Assembly: GCA_027924585.1 (NCBI GenBank)
Contig: BSBM01000964.1
Coordinates: forward strand, 1,309,501 to 1,373,500
Length of the DNA: 64,000 nt
Direction of reading: 5' to 3'
Origin: Larix kaempferi
Taxonomy: Eukaryota > Streptophyta > Pinopsida > Pinales > Pinaceae
Numbering within the stretch: position 1 is the stretch's first letter; every line of letters begins with the position of its first letter. Made by a program: the position numbers and the translations under genes. Under the pieces are notes generated by a model. It worked only from the letters and a program-made list of their open reading frames with translations, did no database searches and was not told where the DNA came from. Below, piece after piece: positions 34,800 through 47,706 of this stretch.

Positions 34800-36600
34800 T
34801 ATGAAGTGGTTGGGGTTAGGTTGGATTAATGATTTAAGAGATAATGGGTCATGGTAATGAGTTGGGTTAGTGGTTCATGTTTAGCTTAAATTTATAGGGT
34901 TAATGTGTTAGGGATTTAATCGCTTAGTGGTTAAATATGATGAATGAATTAGAGGGTTAGTGAGTTAAAGGTTAGAGGCCACTGAGATAATGGATTAGCA
35001 ATTAGAGATTAGGTGTTGGGCCTTATTGGGTTAGTGGATTAGGGGTTAAGGATTAGGGATTGAAGAGTTAAAATACTAAAAAAAATTTATGGGTGAGTTA
35101 ATTGATCAAAATTAATGAATTAGAAGTTTAATAAATTAAAGGTTGAGAATTCTTATTATGTTTATTAGCATTTTCATCACAAACCCTTATGACTAAAATT
35201 TCTTCACTTATGCCAAATAAATGATCATATATATATAATTGAGTTAAAATCACTTTAATTTTATAATATTCCTATTTTTTCTATTACATATTTTTGAAAT
35301 GATATATTTTTATGTAGATTTCACCCTTTTTATGATAAAATATGTTATTTTTATCTTCAAATTATAATAATAATGACTTTTAGATATATATTATTTTTTA
35401 ATACTTGTATACTTAGTTTAATACTTTTATACTTAGTTTCACATACCAAATCATAAGCTTTAGTTTTTAACCATGGAAATTGACATCTAGAATGCTTATA
35501 CATTATCTATTTTTAAATTATATAATATTTTATTTATGTTTATGGTTAATCATGAGGTCACTATGAATTTAGTTACAAACAATTTTTGAATAGATAACAA
35601 TATTATGACTTTTTTAAATATTATTTTTTAAATTTTTTTATAATTAAATTTCAAATTAAATAAAATTAACTATTTCATATTTTTTTTCATCTATAAAACA
35701 AAAATTTATATTTCAAAATTTTAAAAATTATTATAATAATACTTAATTTAATATGTAAATTTTACTTTAATAAAAAAAATTAAGACATTTTAAATTAATT
35801 CAAATTCAAATTAAACATTATTTTAATTGGTATTACAATACGATTCACTATTAGATATAAGATGAATAATTAAATGCACATCGTATAAGGGGTAGAAGAC
35901 CAATAATAAATGCATAGCACATCCTTCAATAATTTTTTATTTTTTTAAGTTTACATGTATCATGATTCTGTGTATATTAAAATGTTAGAGGGTTAATAAT
36001 TAGTTAGGGGACAGATGGCAGTAACAAATTTTTAAAATTTTTGGTTTTAATATGTCACAACATTACAGTCTAGGTAGTATGGTGGGTAAATAGTTTGGAA
36101 ACACTGAAGTAAATGGCGGAGCAACTCGATTGACTATCAATTTGGAGTCTGAAGGTTTGCTTATAATGGAAAAAGGAGGTGCCCAAAGCTGCCCAAGTCC
36201 CCAGAATAGAAGCAATGCCTAAAGATGGTGACTTAAAGTAGCCAGGAGTGGTCTCAGCCAAGCGACATCTCACACACATTCTGGTGTCCTTTCTTATTGG
36301 CTAGCGGGATATCCCAAACACATAGTATGGTGTCTCGTCTATCCATAGAATACAAATCACTAAATATTAAGACACATGACAACAATACATTTTTTTTAGT
36401 TTTTATTTTATTTTAAATTTTTTTTTTTTCTGACAATTTTTTTCAAAACTAGATGAAATTAGTCATATCATACATGTTAACCAATCATAAAATAGTAATT
36501 CAATTTTTTAAAATTTTAAAAAATATTTTTATTTTTTAAAATATTTAGTTTAATATATAATTTTTTAAAAATTTAACAAAACATTATAAAAAATTTGAAA
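34800..36600. other. No gene seen; very AT-rich
   Basis: 34820-35060 is dominated by variants of GGTTAGTGGATTAGGGGTTA, a low-complexity text. A less AT-rich block at 36060-36340 carries a short minus-strand ORF without recognisable features; it may be a small mobile element. The rest is simple AT-rich DNA. Confidence 0.6.
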
Positions 36601-36700
36601 GTTAATTAAAAGTCAAATATGTTTGAATACAAATCGATTACTATATATTCTGCCTTTGACAAGTATAATAAAAATACAACTAAAAATAAAAATATACCAT

Positions 36701-36860
36701 AATCCATATTTATATAGGAATAAACATATCATTTATATAAAATATATTATAATCAATATTTATATATATATGATAATCCATATTTATACGAATAAACATA
36801 TCATTTATATAAAAATATATTATAATCAATATTTATATATATGAATAACAATATCATTTA
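36701..36860 (+). repeat. 74-bp AT-rich tandem duplication
   Basis: AATCCATATTTATATAGGAA at 36701 recurs at 36775 as AATCCATATTTATACGAA, with AACATATCATTTATATAAA in each copy. Confidence 0.85.
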
Positions 36861-36929
36861 TATGATATTTATACAAAGTTGTTTTTAGCTTTCTCGGTAT
36901 TTGCAACTAATTTGCAACTGAATTAATGT

Positions 36930-38708
36930 TGTGTTCTTTCCCATCATATCATACAGGGAATTTCTAAATCTTGTAGAGGTAGCAAAACTCTTATAGCATC
37001 TTGCAAGAGATGTAAATATTTATTTTCTTAACGTATCCATTGTGAATTACATTATATTTAATTTTACAATTGGTAGGCTGAGCCATCCTCCTCGCCTTTT
37101 CCCATAATTTAGGTAACCTCAAGGGAGATCCTCCTTGTTTCCCTACCATATTACTAGGAGTAGAATCAACTCCAGGGGTCCGAGTTGCTTTATATATATA
37201 TATATATAGAACTAGATTGTTATTATTTTGACTAACTTTTAATTAATTTTCACTAGATTGATTGCTATATTCTTGATTACTATTTGAAATAAAATTAAAA
37301 GTAATAGAATTGACTATTGGTATCATGGAAAATTTTAAGGATTCATACTTATTTAAAAGTGTATAAACTTTGGCGAATTTTAAGAATTCTTAAAATGTTA
37401 ACTATAAAATATTTGGTGATATTTTTCTAAAATTATTTGAATTTCTAAGGATTTTATATAGTTTATATAATAATTTGGCGATTTTTAGAGTGAAAAAAGT
37501 TTACCCCATCAAAATTGGGCGAAAAGGGGCTTCAAAAAATGCAAATTGGCGAATCTTTTTTTGGAAAAAAAAATTGAAAAATAGCCCATGGGCTAAATTT
37601 CGCCCCTAAAATAGCCCATGGGCTAAATTTCGTCCCTAAATGCCTAGGGTGTGGCAGGGACTTGGTTAGATCCGTTAACATTAGGCAATACTTTTTCTAT
37701 ATGTGGGTCTCTTCTTCTTCGAATAGTCAAAACACGTAAACAAGTACATCCTCTAACTATGCCACACTCCTTGTATTAGTGTCCACTAGTTCTTTGGATT
37801 AAAGCTATAAAAAAAATCCTTTCAAGGGTGGTTCCAACCGGTCATTTTGAACTCCCACATCCATTCGTACGCACCTCCAATTAGGTTCTTCAAAATCTAT
37901 CGATACTCCTTCACCGCTACTTCCCCTTACTGGACTACTTTATGCTACCAAACTTATCTCTTTCAACCACGCGCTGGAAACTCTTCATTTCTTTTTAGCT
38001 TTTAAAACTCCCACAACCTTCCCTCATTACTTCCTTCTATCCCTGATCTCTTTCTCTAATTGTTCGCTCCTCTTCTTAACTGCTCTCATCTTATTCAGCT
38101 ACCACCAATTCATGATCATTTCCCTCCTTAGAACTCATTAATTCCTCATTCTATTCTCTGCTCCCAACATCATTACACTATATCTCCTACCCTCATAACC
38201 AGCTTACTAACACAATTCCAACCACCCACCTAGAGGAGAACATTGACTCAACCATGTTCACAGGTTCAAGAGGAAACATTACCTCCTCCACCAACAACAT
38301 ATTAATCCAAATAGGGATTTCTCATATTAACCTTCCACGTGCTCCATTTTAATAATCCACCTCCACTTTCAAAAAGGAATGAAAATCTTTTGCAACAAAC
38401 TCTACTATGTATCCCTCTACTGTGGTTTGCACCCAGAAATACACTGCACAGATGTGCTGGTGGTCCACTTCATAAGTGAAAACAGATTTTGAATGTTCCA
38501 ATCTACTATTATCTTTTATCTATTTTTATATTATAGTGCTTCCTCTATCCACTTCAACCATTTATATAAGCTTACTAGGAACTCCACCTAGAAAACTTCA
38601 TAGTCATCTCAATTAGGGTCCTCATACATAAATTTATCTCTACACCACCGAAAATTACATCTATGCAACTCGGCCTCTTACACAACAAAATAGTCAAACT
38701 TATTCTTA
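36930..38708 (-). repeat. Dispersed repeat, copy B, with a 317-bp insertion
   Basis: Second copy of 30087-31532. It differs by an insertion at about 37324-37640 that copy A lacks, and by 35-40 bp near 38562-38600 (AAGCTTACTAGGAACTCC) missing from copy A. It is cut off at 38708, where the 785-bp tandem duplication region starts. Confidence 0.8.
37324..37640. mobile_element. Insertion in repeat copy B
   Basis: Absent from copy A at the same place. Its right end holds two 30-bp tandem units with the palindromic core ATAGCCCATGGGCTAAAT (37581 and 37611). No coding sequence. Could be a small non-autonomous element; termini not defined. Confidence 0.45.
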
Positions 38709-38743
38709 AAACACATATTTCATTAAATTTGGAATTATACAAG

Positions 38744-40252
38744 GGATCTAGAATTTAGAACTTCAACAAGATTGAGTTTTCAAAAAATGAAAAACCAAAA
38801 AATTACTTAATTCACTCATTTCAATCTTTATATTCACCATTTTTTTATAATATTATCAATATAAGCTATATAAAATCAAATTTATATAAAGTTGAAGCAT
38901 ATCTTCCTAATATTAAACTTAGATTCCTTACATTATTTTATTATTATAATTTTTTAATTTGTAATAATATTTGAGTTGATCAAGGTTTACCTCATCTCAT
39001 GAACAATAGATGTTGCAAGAAATTTCTTACCTATTAAGTTATCTAATGGCATTATTTGTATGTTGAAATTATTAACCATTTTATTTATAATTTGATAAAG
39101 CATATATTGTGCATGTGTTGAATTACCATATTAGTAAGAGATTGTCTCCATTTTAGAGTGACCTACAAAGTTATTTAATGATATAGTAGTCAATGTGTTT
39201 GTTACTGTAACAAATTTATGTATTGGCATAGTAACTTATTAATTCCCAATCTTGATAATGGGTGGCTATAACATGGAGATTTTTTCTCAACTTCAAGAAA
39301 CAACAAGAACTGGAAATGCCTAGGAATTGGCTGAAACCTCTAATACCATGAAAAATTATTAGCTCATATAGTCACTGTAATATTGAAGCTGTGGATGAGG
39401 ACACTACCCCTAATCATATTTAGAATATTGACTAGAAAAACAATTAGTAACATATACACAAGCAACAACATGGAAAACTAGGTCATACTCTATTTTATTT
39501 TCTTCCCTCTATATGTATTGTCGAGTACGGATCTAGAATTTAGAACTTCAACAAGATTGAGTTTTCAAAAAATGAAAAACCTAAAAATTACTTAATTCAC
39601 TCATTTCAATCTATATATTCACCATTTTTTTTACAATATTATCATTATAAGCTATATAAAATCAAATTTATATTAATTTGAAGCATATCTTCCTATGCTT
39701 AAACTTAGATTCTTTACATTATTTTATTATTATAATTTGTAATTTGTATTAATATTTCTTACCTATTAATTTATCTAATGACATTATTTGTATGTTGAAA
39801 GTATTAACCATTTTATTTATAATTTGATAAAGCATATATTGTGCATGTGTTGAATTACCATATTAGTAAGAGATTGTCGCCATTTTAAAGTGACCTAGAA
39901 AGCTATTTAATGACATAACACTCAATGTGTTTGTTACTATAACAAATTTATGTATTGGCATAATAACTTAGTAATTCTCAATCTTGATAATGGGTGGCTA
40001 GAACATGGGGGGTTTTGCTCAACTTCAAGAGACAACGAGAACTGGAAATGTCTAGGAATTAGGTGAAACCTCTAATACCATGAAGACGTATTAGCTCCTA
40101 TAGTCATTGTAATATTGTACTTGTGGATGATGACACTACCCCTAATAATATTTAGAATATTGACTAGAAAAATAATCAATAACATATCTACGAGCAACAA
40201 CATGGAAAATTAGGTCATACTCTATTTTATTTTCTTCCCTTTATATGTATTG
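38744..40252 (+). repeat. 785-bp tandem duplication, two copies
   Basis: GGATCTAGAATTTAGAACTT starts at 38744 and at 39529. The copies run in parallel to TTCCCTCTATATGTATTGTC and TTCCCTTTATATGTATTGTC, and share the distinctive AATGGGTGGCTA and GAACTGGAAATG blocks. The second copy lacks about 60 bp present in the first around 38960-39025. No ORF of note. Confidence 0.88.
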
Positions 40253-40673
40253 TCTATTGTATGCCTTAGGACATTTTTGTCAAGTATATAGCACAATAGG
40301 TACTTAGGCACTTCACTTTTTCCCTTCATTTTATGGGATTATTATGAGCCCACAAGTTTCTACATGTTTTGGACATTGTTAACTATCAATTATTACTTTG
40401 GATTATGTTGATTGGTTAAGCCTAGATTCCTTTTTATAATATAAATATAATCATCTAACATTTAAAGAAATATTCATTATTCAATACTATATATTATGAT
40501 ATGTGGTTGGCACCATTTTAGAGCCAACAAGAGAAAATATTGTATTGGATAAAGTCTAAGTATACCAATTAAGGTCAAAAAAAATTATTAATTAGAATAT
40601 AAATTTTATAGTACAATTGGTTTTTTTTCAAATACATGAAGAAAGAGGGAAAACCCATTCTAGTTATTGCAAG

Positions 40674-41870
40674 TGTCCAGTATTTATTTTTGAAATGTTT
40701 GAACATATTACATTGAAAAAACATTAACTAGCTACTCCCATAGTAAAGTTTTTATAGACAAAGTCTATAATATGTTGTATGTCCAGCATTTATTTTTGAA
40801 ATGTTTGAACATATTACATTAAAAAACATTAATTAGCTATTCCCATAATAAAGTTTTTATAGACAGTCTATAATATGTTGCTTGTAAGTGCTTTACTGGA
40901 CTCCATTAACCAAGTTTGATGGATCGAGAAGTGTGGTACATTTGAAATCAATGAATTAGAATAGAAACATTGAAGTACATTTTTGTTTCTTACAAATACA
41001 AAAGTGAAAACCCACTAAACTTATTAAAAGTGCATTTAACAATCAATTTTTTTTATAAGTATCTGTGTGTCATTTAACAATCAAAATCAAATTATTATGA
41101 ATTTTTATTGGTAGTGCATTTAACAATCAAAATATTTTATAAGTATTTGTGTGTCATTTAACAATCAAAATCAAATTATTATGAACTTTTATTGGTAATT
41201 TTTATTGGAAACATTTTACAGATGTCAAAAGAAAATATTTTATAAGTCTAGGCGTGTTTTTTAATGATCAAAATAAATAATTTTGTTATGAATTGGAATA
41301 GAAACAAAGTAGTACAGTTTAATTTATTTTATTATAATATATATTCATGAAGTGTTTGAATGTATTATATTGAAAAGAATACGAATTAGCTAGCCCAACA
41401 TTATCGTTTTAATAGATCGTATCTAGAAGATGATGCTTTTAAATGTATTATTGAACTTGATTATCCAAGTTTGATGGAGTGAGAAGTTATGTCGATCTAG
41501 ACAAAACATTGGAATTTGTAATTTCCATGTTAGATATTGTTTGGTGTTTGAACGTATTACATTGAAAACAATGCTAATTAACTCCAAACATTATCGTTTT
41601 AATAGATCGTATCTAGAAGATGATGCTTTTAAATGTATTATTGAACTTGATTATCCAAGTTTGATGGAGTGAGAAGTTATGTCGATCTAGACAAAGCATT
41701 GGAATTTGTAATTTCCATGTTAGATATTGTTTGGTGTTTGAACGTATTACATTGAAAACAATGCTAATTAACTCCAATATAGTTTTAATAGGCCAAAACT
41801 AGAAGATATTGATTTTAAGTGCATTATTGGACTTGATTATCCAAGTTATGGGAGAAGTTATGTTAATATA
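40674..41870 (+). repeat. Satellite-like array of related units
   Basis: Three local arrays use overlapping text: a 113-bp unit (CCAGTATTTATTTTTGAAAT at 40679, again at 40792), an 85-bp unit (GTGCATTTAACAATCAA at 41030 and 41115) and a 190-bp unit (AACATTATCGTTTTAATAG at 41397 and 41587, third diverged copy at about 41775). The shared segment GTTTGAACxTATTACATTGAAAA links the first and third arrays, so they appear to be derivatives of one sequence. The array ends shortly before the 3' end of the GHTHEDID gene. Confidence 0.8.
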
Positions 41871-42106
41871 AACAAATCATTGAAAGTTTAATATTTCATG
41901 GTGTCATGTAATTTGCATGAAGTATCGTCACATGAATACATTGCAATTTAAACAAAATTTTCATATTTGTACCAAATAATATAAAACTCCTCAAATAAAT
42001 TTGAAGAGAATATTCAATATACAAGAAAAATTGAAAAATGTTTCTTCATGTATTAATTGGTCCTCCAAAGAACAAAATTACATCCATGAATCATCTCCAC
42101 CTAATC

Positions 42107-45100
42107 TCATGTTATTCGTTCAAGTAGGTCAAGGACAGCTTGTACACCATGTTTATTTATCTTGGCCTTCTTGCAATTTTCTTTCTTAGCCATCCATGCC
42201 CAAACTATGGTATCAATTGGAATAGATCCAAGCTCTATGTCATCAGGATTTGGTACCCAATATTCTTCTAATACTTTTCCATTGTATTTCCCTAAACCGG
42301 GCTTCCACCAATCAACTTTAACATGAAGAGTATCACTTTCATCATCTTGAAATATATTTGAGGTGGCTTTTGCCATCCAAATCATCTCCCCTTCTTCCTC
42401 GTTTCCTGATCTAACTAGCAACATCTTTCCTTTCTCAACATCATTAATAGGGTTGAATGTTGTCTTTGGCTTATTGCACTTGGGTCCAACATACACGGGT
42501 TCACCTGTCATAGTATCAAAATCCCCATCCATAATATTTGAGATTGCATGAAGCACATTACGACCAACATCTGGAGTTTGCCTTGTCTTGGGCCAGAAAT
42601 CCTCAGAAGATGAATCATGATCATTGTAATCTTCATATAAAGTATCAAGAACTCTTTCCCAATACTCTACCTTATTTTTCCATTCTGGTGTAACAATTGG
42701 CAAATCCTCACCACCCATTGTGTCTTTCCACATTTTTATGTATGATGTTATTCCTTCTTTTAGTTCTTTTAAATAGATTTCATTCTCTTTGGGATGTAAG
42801 AAAGATGGCTTCCCTATGGGCAGTTTAGATCGACCTTCATCGTCTGTATTCCATAACTCAACTGGTTCTGACCACTCAACATCTCTTATGGATTCTTTAT
42901 ACCTTAATACCGGAACATCATTGAGTACAAGAAATTGGAAGTACTGAACATTAAGATGTCCAACTAGTGCATTTTTTCCTTCCTTGATGTATCCATTAAG
43001 GAAGCTTTTGAAGTCATACACCTTATCAATCAGTTTAGGTGGAAACACTCTTTTTTCTTCAATTTTGCGATATGTATCCATCATCTCAGGTAGAGAATAT
43101 ATATCTTTACTTTTCAAGCTGGAAGACATTCTCCCATAGGTCCCGTCTATGTCTTCATGGGTGTGTCCCACGAGCAAGAACCCAACCTCAATAGTGATGA
43201 AGACACCAAGTGCAGTGAGAAGTGATAGAAACATGAAAAGATAACGATTTTTATTATCACTTGCTGCATTATCCAATTGTAACAATAAATGTGGAGGAAG
43301 AGGTTTAAAATCAATATCTTGATTTTCTAATCTTCCATGAGATAAAAATTCATCCTTGTACACTCTACATTTTGAGTAAATAGAGGTGTCAAGTAATGCA
43401 TTTGAAAGTGGGTTTCTTGAACTTCCACTCTCATAAAGAAGATCACCATACATATCAAGATGTGGGTCTTCAAGGTCCCTTAAGCACTTAGCAAGTGATG
43501 TAATGGTAAATTGTGATCCCATATGTACAAATGGTAGGGAGAAATGACCAAAACCTCCTGTCTTATGCCCATGTGTTAGCATACCTGTCAATGACAAACC
43601 CAAGTTTATTCCTACAATAGATTTTGATTTGACGCGTAGCCTTGGAATTGAAGTCTTTGTTTTATCCATTTTATCATGGATAATACTCAAATACTCCTTT
43701 GGAAACCTCTCTGACATGATTCTGTGGGCATAGTAGCAATGTCTTCCGCACATAACGATCTTGTTATGTTTGTTCAATCTAGCGCGTGCCGTTTCTTCCA
43801 ACTCTTTTGTAGTTGCTGACTTCATTTGTGCTTTCAACACAATACATTCACCACATTTACTGAAGTTGGTGTTCTTTGAGAATGCCACGTCTCGAAAATG
43901 AGTGTTCCAAATCTTGCTCATTGTTGGTTGTGATATTAATGGACAATTGAGCTTTTCCAAACCCACATTGATCTCTTTTAACAAAGAGCTTTGTGTGTAA
44001 GTCGAAGGCAACAATATTAGAGGAGAAGAAGTTCCATCTGCTTCGACTTGACGTGTTTGGTTTGGCGAAAAATCTTAATTGTCCATTACAATTTTATGCA
44101 GTATTTCTATGGCCGCCACAGTATGTGCACGTGCTTTACATGTATTGGTGTTACCATGAATGGATTCCATATGTCCTTGTTCAAAATTATGTTGGTAGCT
44201 ATAGAAGGTGCTTTGAGGAATCTTATGTATCTTGTACCATGCTTTCTTACAAATAACATTACCATCAAATCTCATGTCCCTTACTTTTTCTAATAATAGG
44301 AGGTAGGTCATGGCCATGGCTCTTTGACATGATAGTGTTTGAAACAAGTGAATTCAATACAAATTCCCTGATACCATTTTTGTCTTTGCATTCCATATCC
44401 CTTCTAGCATTTGCAATGGCATTCCTATCCACATGTTGAAGACAATCTTGTTTACAACATTCATCTGCAGCCAAAAGTCGGACTTCTTTCTCTTTATCCA
44501 TCTTGGTTTGACGTTTTGCAACTTTTTCTCTTGTCATAGCTCGTTTAATCTTTTTATATGGCCTCGATGCATTAAGAACATTGACATCTTGATCTTTTTG
44601 ATTATAAAGATCCCCATCCCATTGGTATAAAGGACTTGTATCCTCTATAACATCCCATATCAGCATTTCCATGGGTGGCTCTTTGTACTTTGTCTTGACC
44701 CTTAACATCTCACCTATGTTGTCCACCAATTTATGTATTGGCCATCTAACCAATCCATGTATAGACCTATCCCCAATCTTGCATCTTTCACAATACCCAT
44801 GTATCTCTTCCACAAAAACACCAAAGTTATCTTCACCTAGTGTTTCACCCACAACCATGTCATCCTCATGGACATTAACTATCATTCCTTTCGCAATGCA
44901 CATAATTGTTCCTATGCATCCATGTGTAAGAGAAACCCTTGTACATGTGAATGCAGCCCTATCTTGTGGAATATTTATGGGTTGATCTTCACAATGAGGT
45001 TTCAAATCTATTTCTGGCCAAATCTCATAAGATTCTATTGCACCCCCTAGTGTTTCCTCAAATCCAGTTGGATGTGGTAAAGGAGCATCATTTTTTAACA

Positions 45101-45608
45101 CCTTCTCAATTCTAACCACTATGCATCCTTTCTTTACAATCTTTCCATGAACCTTATTCCCAAGCTCTGTATTGAATATGGAGCCCTCACCCACCTTCAC
45201 TCCATGTTGTAAAAGATCTACTTTGTCTCCAATAGAAAATGTTGAACAAACATTTGCACCTGTACACCAAACATAACAAACTTAGTATTTTCTCAAAAAA
45301 ACATTCAATAAACTATGAATAATTCTTAACACATGCTTTGGTATTTGATTTACCTATGGTGTGCCTCAAATCTGTAGTCCTCCATGGATGTGTGTCCCCT
45401 TCATCAACATATTCCACAATCAAATGTGGTTGAGTGACATCAATTATCAAGACCATAACATAACCTGCAACAACCCTTCCTCCACCATAATAAGTTCCAA
45501 CTTCTGTAGATTCAACCTTTCCTAGCCCAATAACTTGACCATTAACCAGGAGGTCAACATAGTCCCCTTTTGTGAAAATTATACTTTCCATTGTCGCTCC
45601 TACAAATT
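42107..45608 (-). pseudogene. Transposase-like GHTHEDID (DUF7869-type) protein gene, one intron visible, one frameshift and one stop
   Basis: Exon 1 (45608-45354) encodes a GDYVDLL module; exon 2 (45259-42107) encodes a second one (GDKVDLL, VGEGSIFNTELGNKVHGKIV), a charged segment with CCKQDCLQHVDRNAIANARR, a further block (VICKKAWYKIHKIPQSTFY), a CGEC finger, and a long domain with LQLDNAASDNKNRYL and FLLVGHTHEDIDGTYGR. From memory these last motifs mark DUF7869 proteins, whose D...NKN...H-x-H-x2-D pattern resembles an RNase H-fold transposase; the VHG module resembles a domain of CACTA-related proteins. A C-terminal part with WMAKATSNIF and VDWWKPGLGKYNGK looks chromo/BAH-like. Damage: one extra base in a T5 run (44285-44289, plus strand) shifts the frame, and a TAA at 44075-44077 stops it; otherwise more than 1000 codons are open. 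Upstream exons may exist, since a splice acceptor (TGTGTTACAG) precedes 45608. Either a recently dead mobile-element gene or a host gene with two errors. Confidence 0.8.
45260..45353 (-). other. Intron of the GHTHEDID gene
   Basis: 94 bp, donor ATAG|GTAAAT and acceptor TTTGGTGTACAG|GTGC on the minus strand. Removal joins HTI to GANVCSTFSIGD in frame, and both exons then carry the same type of GDxVDLL module, which supports the junction. Confidence 0.75.
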
Positions 45609-45932
45609 CTGTAACACACAATTGAATTATAATTTGTAGTTAAGGTTAAACCATGTAAAGTGTGCTCTTATATTTTAGGCAAAACACAATCTACAAAAAA
45701 ATAATGTACTTGTAATAGCTAAAAAGGGTATGGCATCATTTTGTTGTGCAAATTAAACATTGTTCCCCACCATTTAGTCCCCACCGCCAAAAGGGACTTT
45801 ACATATAAATTATGATGGAGCTACAAAGCGTAATCAAAACAAGATTGGTTATCAATGTATATAATCTTAATACAAACACAAAACTATTCTTAGAAAAACT
45901 GGTAAAAATGTCTAAAAATTTTCCATACTTAA

Positions 45933-46094
45933 GAACTTGTAATAGTATCGAAGGTAGTTATTAAGTAGGTTGGAATCCAGCCATGATCGATCATGCAAGT
46001 TTGTATAATCATGGAACTTGTAATAGTATTGAAGGTAGTTATTTAGTAGGTTGGAATCCAACCATGATTGATCATGCAAGTTTGTATAATCATG
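45933..46094 (+). repeat. 81-bp tandem duplication
   Basis: GAACTTGTAATAGTATCGAA at 45933 recurs at 46014 as GAACTTGTAATAGTATTGAA; each contains GGTTGGAATCCA and GATCATGCAAGTTTGTATAA. A 62-codon frame over it is a by-product. Confidence 0.9.
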
Positions 46095-47508
46095 GCTCAC
46101 TGAGATTTATTTTTTGTATCAATTGTTCAAAGTAAATTCAAATATCCTTGATTGGAGTCATCCCTATTTTAAGTACTCCCGAAAATAGTTATTTGGTGTC
46201 ATCTAAACCTATATTGTAGATTAGTGAAGAATAACATCTGTATGGAACTAGAGTAATACAAAATCCCAAGCAATGCTACTTGATGCCACTATTAGTATAC
46301 TAATACATAGTAGAAGTTTTTTGAATTATAAGCGACTCCTAGCTTAGCGACTACTAATACATAGCGACTACTAGCTTTCCTTCTAACATAAGCATTTCCT
46401 TCTAGCATAAGCACACATGCTTATGCTAGAAGAAAAGCTAGCACTCATCAGCTTTCCAGAAGAAAAAACCTGGGCATGGTGATTGGTGGTTGCTAGGTTA
46501 TACCTTGGTCTTGTGCCATGTACTCTATTTTGAAATAAGCACATGGCACAAAATCAAGGAAAGCTAGTGACTCCTAGCTTTCATTCTAGCCTAAGCATTT
46601 CCTTATAGCATAAGCACACATATTTATGCTAGAATGAAAGCTAGTAGTCGCTAGATTTCTAATAGATAAACCCTGGGCATGGTGATTGGTGGTTGCTAGC
46701 TTATACCTTGAGCTTATGCCATGTGCTCTATTTTGAAAGAAACACATGGCACAAGATCAAAAAAAGCTAGCAACTGCTAGCTTTCTTTCTAACATAAGCA
46801 TTTCCTTCTAGCATAAGCACACATGCTTATGCTAGAAGGAAAGTTATCAATCGCTAGCTTTCCAATAGAAAAACCCTAGCCATGGTGATTGGTGGTTGCT
46901 AACTTATACCGTAATCTTATGCCATGTCCTCTATTTTGAAATAAGCACATGGCACAAGATCAAGGAAAGCTAGCGACTGCTCGCTTTCCTTCTAACATAA
47001 GCATTTCCTTCTAGCATAAGCACACATGCTTATGCTAGAAGGAAAGCTAGTAGTCGCTAGCTTTCCAATAGAAAAACCTTGGGCATGGTGATTGTTGGTT
47101 GCTAGCTTATACCTAGAGCTTGTGTCATGTACTCTATTTTGAAATCAGCACGTGGCACAGGATCAAGGAAAGCTAGCGACTGCTATCTTTTCTTCTAGAA
47201 TAAGCATTTCCTTCTAGCATAAGCACACATGCTTATGTTATTGGAAAGCTAGAAATCACTAGCTTTCCAATAAAAAAAACCCTGGGCATGGTGATTGGTG
47301 GTTGATAGGTTATACGTTGATCTTGTGCCATGTGCTCTATTTTGAAAGAAGAACACGGAACAAGATCAAGGAAAGCTAGCATAAGCATTTCCTTCTGGCA
47401 TAAGCGACTACTAGCTTTCCTTGTAGCATAAGAATTTTTCTTCTAGCGACTGCACACATGCTTATGCTACAAGGAAAGCTAGCAGTCGCTAGCTTTCCAA
47501 TAGAAAAA

Positions 47509-47706
47509 TAATAAGAAACTCTTTAAGTTCACATTTCCTAAAGATTCATAATAGCCTATCCCATAGAGACCATCATTTAACTCGTTAGATGAATAACTTT
47601 TGGACATGTCAACATGAGAGAATAAGTGTTTATAAATGACAAGCTTTAAAAACTCAGCGTCTTCTTCCACATTCACCTCATAATAAAACTTCCCATTACA
47701 TAGAAT
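47509..47706 (-). pseudogene. Captured gene fragment, copy 1
   Basis: 198 bp almost identical to 50678-50875, encoding on the minus strand ILCNGKFYYEVNVEEDAEFL through GLYGIGYYESLGNVNL. Satellite sequence on both sides: the left join is after TAGAAAAA, the right join is TAGAAT|AAGCACAC. Confidence 0.9.

Noticed and set aside
34820-35060. GGTTAG/GGATTAG-rich text resembling telomeric repeat
   Set aside because: It is irregular and lacks runs of TTTAGGG; low-complexity drift is more likely.
44433-45050. Plus-strand ORFs opposite the GHTHEDID gene
   Set aside because: Shadows of the minus-strand coding frame; no independent motif.
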